Assembly: GCA_014529385.2 (NCBI GenBank)
Contig: CM043944.1
Span: 181,209,304 to 181,273,303 of the forward strand
Length of the DNA: 64,000 bases
Source of the DNA: Adiantum capillus-veneris
Lineage: Eukaryota > Streptophyta > Polypodiopsida > Polypodiales > Pteridaceae
Direction of reading: 5' to 3'
The notes under the pieces are model-generated. The model ran no database searches and was not told where the DNA came from. It worked only from the letters and a program-made list of their open reading frames with translations. A program made the position numbers and the translations under genes. Positions 58,961 through 64,000 of the stretch are shown piece by piece (within the stretch, counting starts at the first letter, position 1; the number at the start of each line of letters is the position of its first letter).

Positions 58961-59065
58961 AGACACCACTCGTTTGAGACAATGGCGGTGAAATGAACCC
59001 AGGGAATGGATCTCCCGGCTACACGGACCGCCTACAGACACGCGTCGGACGAACCACCCGACCAT
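58961..59065. other. 105-bp spacer between two family F LTRs
   Basis: Lies where an internal region would be if F3 and F2 were one element on the minus strand. After F3 the minus strand reads ATGGTCGGGTGGTTCGTCC, which begins with TGG one base in and could be a PBS; no clear polypurine tract precedes F2. Confidence 0.4.
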
Positions 59066-60237
59066 TGTAAGGTGCAGCGGAATGAATGTTTGAACTTTGC
59101 TCAAGGACGAGTGCTCCGAACTGTGCACAAGGTTTCTTTTTGTTCTTATGGAAGGGAGAGCCTTCCGTTCTTAATGAGGGGGTGCAATGATCACAACATA
59201 GTGAATGGACACTGTGCGTGCAAGTGTATGAGACTGAGAGATAGAGAGAGAAGAGAATACGACACCAGAGACGTAAAAAAACCCTCCTCCGAAGGCCCCA
59301 CTCTCATTGGCGAGAGTGGTCTACGATTGATTGCACAAATTGGTACAAAAGCATGAAACTGATGCAAGTCTAGACTACGTCGATGACGACGACGCAGACG
59401 GCGAAACCGATCTAAGGGCTGAAATGTGCTACTCCTTATCTGCTGTCCAAAAACGCTAATGGGCTGAAATCTGCTGCGGCTGAAAACGCAAAAGAAAACG
59501 CTGCCCTTGCTGCTCTTTATGGCTGAACATCTGCGTGTCTTAGGGCTGAAAACTGATGTTCCTTTGGGCTGAAACTGATGGTCTTTTAGAGCTGAAACTG
59601 CAGGTCTTTTAAGGCTGAATCTGATGTTGCTTCATTGCTGAAAACGCCATTGCTAAATGCTGCAAATCTGGAAACGCTAGGCTTGGGAAAAACACTAGGG
59701 ATGTTGATCTGCTTGCGGTGGAGACTTGCTGAAAAACGCCAAGTATTGAGAGGCTAGGGCGATGTGATGAAAAACGCTAGGGAGGACTGCTTGATGGAAT
59801 CGCAGGGATGGGATCTTGGCTTGGAGGGGAAACCACCAAGGTTCTTGCTTGAGAAGTTGCTGTTGAGCTTGGCTCCTGTTGCCTCTTCTGCCAATTAGTG
59901 CTAGTCTAGGTTTTGCTTATATACAAACTTACTCAATTTTCCCTGCCTATCTCTAACAAAAGTCACTTAAAAATAATAAGTGAAAAATGTCAAAAATAGG
60001 GAAAATAGGCTAAATGCACTGGAAACTCCCCCTGAAGGATTCTGATGGGAATGCTTATGATCATGCTGTGTGCAACCAGAGGATATGCATCTACACTAAG
60101 TGTCTGGACATGCACGGTCTGGGACAGACTCACAAAAGTGCCAGAACACTTGCTAATGTAGACTGATTGGATTGACGGAACCCTTGTTATGAAGTAGCTT
60201 GTCCACCGACACATAGGGTTGGATGTGCCACGTGACA
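59066..60237 (-). mobile_element. Family F LTR, copy F3
   Basis: Minus strand TGTCACGTGGCAC ... CTGCACCTTACA. TATA box at about 59914-59923 (minus). Same arrangement of repeated AAAACGC(Y)A motifs downstream of the TATA box. Confidence 0.75.
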
Positions 60238-60551
60238 ACCATAGCCACAATCCGGCAGCTCCCCCGTGCTGGGGCCAGTGTTCCAGGACGTAGGCTTGCG
60301 CCTGTAAGACCGAGTGTCCCATACCACCCGGCCTCACCTCCTCGAGGTGACCTCGCACACTCCTAGCCTCGCCGGCTAACCACTGGCACTCTGCTAGTGG
60401 GGGGGTCGATAACTGCAAATGAGGCCTTGGCCTCCCTTTTATAATAATGGCCGGCCACATTGACCTGTTTCACACTACATCTGCCCGGACATTGGATGCC
60501 CATCCCGACGGCATCTAGGCTAGATCCCTCTTCTGTGAGCGGGACATAACA
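60238..60551 (-). mobile_element. LTR start of another gypsy element
   Basis: On the minus strand a polypurine-like AAAGGGGGAC (60555-60564) is followed by GTATGTTATGTCCCGCTC, and TATTATAAAAGG lies about 100 bp further on as a TATA box. The LTR is cut by F3 at 60237. Confidence 0.5.
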
Positions 60552-60566
60552 TACGTCCCCCTTTGT

Positions 60567-60649
60567 GAACCATTGATGTCCTCATCAATGAAGTGGGGAT
60601 ACTGGGAGCTTTTCAAAGCTTTAATTGATTTCCCAAGTGGCGACCTTTT
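60567..60649 (-). pseudogene. Possible chromodomain end, cut by gap
   Basis: Minus-strand text just before the polypurine tract reads VATWEINXXLKSSQYPHFID EDINGSQRG, the ATWE...L..P...(E)D pattern seen at the C-terminus of gypsy chromodomains. Only about 27 residues are visible before the assembly gap. Confidence 0.45.
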
Positions 60650-60849
60650 NNNNNNNNNNNNNNNNNNNNNNNNNNNNNNNNNNNNNNNNNNNNNNNNNNN
60701 NNNNNNNNNNNNNNNNNNNNNNNNNNNNNNNNNNNNNNNNNNNNNNNNNNNNNNNNNNNNNNNNNNNNNNNNNNNNNNNNNNNNNNNNNNNNNNNNNNNN
60801 NNNNNNNNNNNNNNNNNNNNNNNNNNNNNNNNNNNNNNNNNNNNNNNNN
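60650..60849. other. Assembly gap (200 N)
   Basis: Exactly 200 undetermined bases. Confidence 0.99.
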
Positions 60850-61019
60850 CAAGCTTGGGTGTAGGGGGCTCTCAACCCAGGGCTTCCCCTCGCCCTTGGG
60901 AGGGCCGACTTGGAGCAAAAGAAAGAGTCCGGGGCGCTTGCTGTTAGGGTTGCAGAAGAGAGAGAGAAGAGGAGAGGTGAAGAGAGAAGGAAGATGAGAG
61001 AGAGAGAGGAGAATGAGAG

Positions 61020-61421
61020 AGAGAGAGAGAGAGAGTGAGAGATTGCTAACCTTGGACATTCATATGTAGCAAAAGCTATCATCAAAATTCGCAAGGATCA
61101 CCAGTGGACAACGAAGGATGTGGCCCGAAGTGTCAGTGTGTGAGAGTGTGGGGTGTGTGTGAGAGAGAGAGAGAGAGGGGGAGAGAGAGAGAGAGAGATT
61201 GCTAACCTTGGAACATTCATATGTAGCAAAAGTCCTCATCAAAATTCGCAAGGATCACCAGTGACAACGCCAGGATGTGGCCCGAAGTGTGAGGTGTGAG
61301 TGTGTGTGTGAGAGAGAGAGAGAGAGAGATTGCTAACCTTGGAACATTCATATGTAGAAAAAGTACTCATCAAAATTCGCAAGGATCACCAGTGACAACG
61401 AAGGATGTGGCCCGAAGTGTC

Positions 61422-61466
<45 letters not shown>

Positions 61467-61569
61467 TGCTAACCTTGGAACATTCATATGTAGAAAAAGT
61501 ACTCATCAAAATTCGCAAGGATCACCAGTGACAACGAAGGATGTGGCCCGAAGTGTCAGGTGTGTGTGC

Positions 61570-61621
<52 letters not shown>

Positions 61622-61709
61622 ACCTTGGAACATTCATATGTAGAAAAAGTACTCATCAAAATTCGCAAGGATCACCAGTGACAACGAAGGATGTGGCCCG
61701 AAGTGTCAG

Positions 61710-61745
<36 letters not shown>
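61020..61745. repeat. Minisatellite of core plus (GT)n(GA)n, five units
   Basis: The core ATTGCTAACCTTGGAACATT ... CAAGGATCACCAGTG ... GGATGTGGCCCGAAGTGT recurs at 61042, 61198, 61329, 61465 and 61615, each followed by GT repeats and then GA repeats. Periods are 131-156 bp. Cores are almost identical, so the array is young. Confidence 0.95.
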
Positions 61746-61749
<4 letters not shown>

Positions 61750-61750
<1 letters not shown>

Positions 61751-61831
61751 CTAATTGTGCCACTTCCTCTACAGGAGAGATCGAGCAGTAACGCTGACAC
61801 ACATTCTTTACGATGACTTGTGGCAGGTGTC

Positions 61832-61885
<54 letters not shown>

Positions 61886-61990
61886 TAGAAAGAGAGAGAG
61901 AGAGAGAGCTAATTGTGCCACTTCCTCTACAGAAGAGAGCGAGCAGTAACGCGGACACATTCTTTACGATGACATTTGACGTCTTCTAGG
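61750..61990. repeat. Second core type, two units
   Basis: CTAATTGTGCCACTTCCTCT ... GAGCAGTAACGC ... TTCTTTACGATGACWT recurs at about 61750 and 61908 with GT and GA tracts between. It follows the previous array without a break. Confidence 0.9.
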
Positions 61991-62281
61991 TGCTCTCTCT
62001 CTCTCTCTCGCGGCTGTCCTTGTTAATGTTTGCCCACATGGTGACCTTGTTATTACGGCATGTAGGGACTGGCGTTGCCCGTGTTTACTCTCTTCCCCTG
62101 TCTCAACAGCCTTCACTGCTTGTTGAATCCATAGCATGCCACCTACACCCTTGACAACACTTCTGTACTTGCAGCCTTTCGCCTGGCCATCTTGATTTCG
62201 GCACTCGATACAATAACTTGTGTCGCCCCTATCACCATTCCCCACCATCTCTTAGTGCAGGAAAACTTTCTCCAGACAGCT

Positions 62282-62344
<63 letters not shown>

Positions 62345-62643
62345 CTGGTATTGGAGAGGTACGCTGCAAGCAGCTCTTGGAATTCTTTGCGTGCTTGAGC
62401 TACTCCATCTAGCTATATCCTCTTCCTCATGATTGCATCACAGACTGCATTTCCTTTCCTTATGTGTTGCACATGTTTGTGTCCACACTCTCGAAGAAAG
62501 GCTTGCACAACCAAACACACACTACTGTGTAGAGTTCCTAATTTCTGACTTCGTCATTTCATGTATGCAGGTGGAGTTTTCTACGCCATATACGTGGGGG
62601 GAACTGCGATATTATTTTCTTGTTAGCATTGTTGCTTGTTGTG

Positions 62644-62644
<1 letters not shown>
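61991..62644. other. Spacer with (GA)n
   Basis: No recognised gene. (GA)n at 62285-62341. Confidence 0.6.
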
Positions 62645-63012
<368 letters not shown>

Positions 63013-63014
<2 letters not shown>

Positions 63015-64000
63015 TTCAGATTTCTAGTATGGAAAGAAAAACGGTTTGTGTTTCTATCTGCATGAGCTGATTGCAACGCAGTATTGAAATTTGGCATTAG
63101 GGGAAATTTCCAGATTAAAAGTTATCACGTGAATCAACAATCATCTCATGCAGATAGAAAGGCAATCCTTTTTGCTTTTTATAAGAGAAACCCCCCCCCC
63201 CCCCCCGATAAGTTTTTGGGGTCAATAAGTTTGTAAAAGGGATTTGTCTTTGTATTGGCTTCTTTAACTTGGCCATTGAACTATGGGAGCCTTGAATGAT
63301 GAGCACCCAGATGCTCCCTTGAATGAGAAGCAATGAGAAGTCGCTTGAGGGCTAAAAAGTGACCAATGACCTACCAATGTAAAGCCTAGCTTGGTGGCGT
63401 CCTAAGACGCTCACTACAAGGTGGATATAAACATTCCAATCATCGTACAAAGAGGACCCAATTAGTCAGTCACCGTTCGATATCAAAGAAATCTCATTAA
63501 AGACTCACTAAAAGAGCATCAACGACAACAAGACCATCAAGAGCTACATGGTGAGCCAAGCATCAACTTTGATGTAGACCTAAGTAGAGGACAAAAGCAT
63601 GGTGACAAAGGCCAAAAGCAATCAATATAATGCACAGGATCCAACAAACCCTCCCTCAAGGACCAAGCACTTCAGCTAACGCATCATGGAACAACAAATT
63701 CCTACTCTACTTGTAGTTGAAGCCTACTATCAATAGGCCACATACATTTGGGTCTTAAGCGCTTCACTTAATGCATCTTGAGACAACGAAGTCCAACTCC
63801 TCTACTTGTCGTGGAAGGCTACTACCAAGGGGCCACATAAATTTGAGTCCTTAAGAGATCACCTCTACCAAAGAGTTCTCTACCACCTTAAGCATCAAGA
63901 AGGAGATCGCCTATTACAAATATGGACACTGCAACCATTTGGCTCTTCCTTTTATCAATCTTTTGTTTTTACTTAAATAAATTACACAAAGTTAATCACA
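63013..64000. other. Unassigned end of window with a tandem repeat
   Basis: A run of about 16 C lies at 63191-63206. Two imperfect units of about 95 bp (AAGCRCTTCANYTAAYGCATC ... GGCCACATAMATTTGRGTC) lie at about 63664-63757 and 63758-63855. No gene is recognised. Confidence 0.55.

Noticed and set aside
61020-61745. Regular spaced repeats as a CRISPR array
   Set aside because: Units are over 130 bp with microsatellite spacers, and the sequence is eukaryotic.

Overview
This window looks like repeat-dense, gene-poor plant nuclear DNA. The evidence is a set of Ty3/gypsy elements with C-terminal chromodomains, Ty1/copia gag remnants, an APE-type LINE, plant-style primer-binding sites (initiator-Met and Asp types), telo-box (AAACCCTAA) clusters inside LTRs, and very long (GA)n/(CT)n tracts. 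The style fits a large genome such as a fern or other seed-free plant, but the sequence alone does not fix the species. I found no host protein gene, tRNA, rRNA or CRISPR. Two runs of exactly 200 N (20838-21037 and 60650-60849) show that three contigs were joined.

Layout. 1-12500: old debris, namely a copia gag fragment (2018-2270), a decayed gypsy gag (about 4330-5045), the edge of a minus-strand gypsy LTR (5343-5517), a copia gag with zinc knuckles (10007-10960), and an LTR/PBS junction near 11151-11910. 12507-20745: family B, a gypsy element with two nearly identical 2.3 kb LTRs around a badly decayed interior. 21038-34318: a giant inverted duplication with arms of about 6.2-6.3 kb. Each arm carries a family-A gypsy element (LTR, PBS, gag, protease, RT) and the 5' half of a LINE, and the arms meet head to head inside the LINE endonuclease ORF at a small hairpin.

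34319-50800: a pile-up of gypsy chromoviruses. It holds the rest of the right-arm element, the nearly intact minus-strand element C (3' LTR 35318-36781, chromodomain, integrase, RT/RNase H, gag, PBS, partial 5' LTR 43489-44468) interrupted by a piece of family A, then two internally deleted family-A copies (A2 and A3) in tandem. 50800-60649: three diverged family-F LTRs, another LTR (about 52592-53330), a LINE RT remnant (56137-57190) and minisatellites built from GA/GT tracts. 60850-64000: more GT/GA minisatellites, a CT/CA/GA compound array and unassigned sequence.

Nothing here acts together as a cellular pathway. The genes are gag, protease, RT/RNase H, integrase and LINE ORFs, most broken by stops, frameshifts or deletions. 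The main interest is structural: the fold-back duplication, the chimeric element C, deletions that start at the same RT position, a microsatellite that grows at one fixed LTR position, and LTRs that look younger than the element they flank. I did not find a convincing new functional system.
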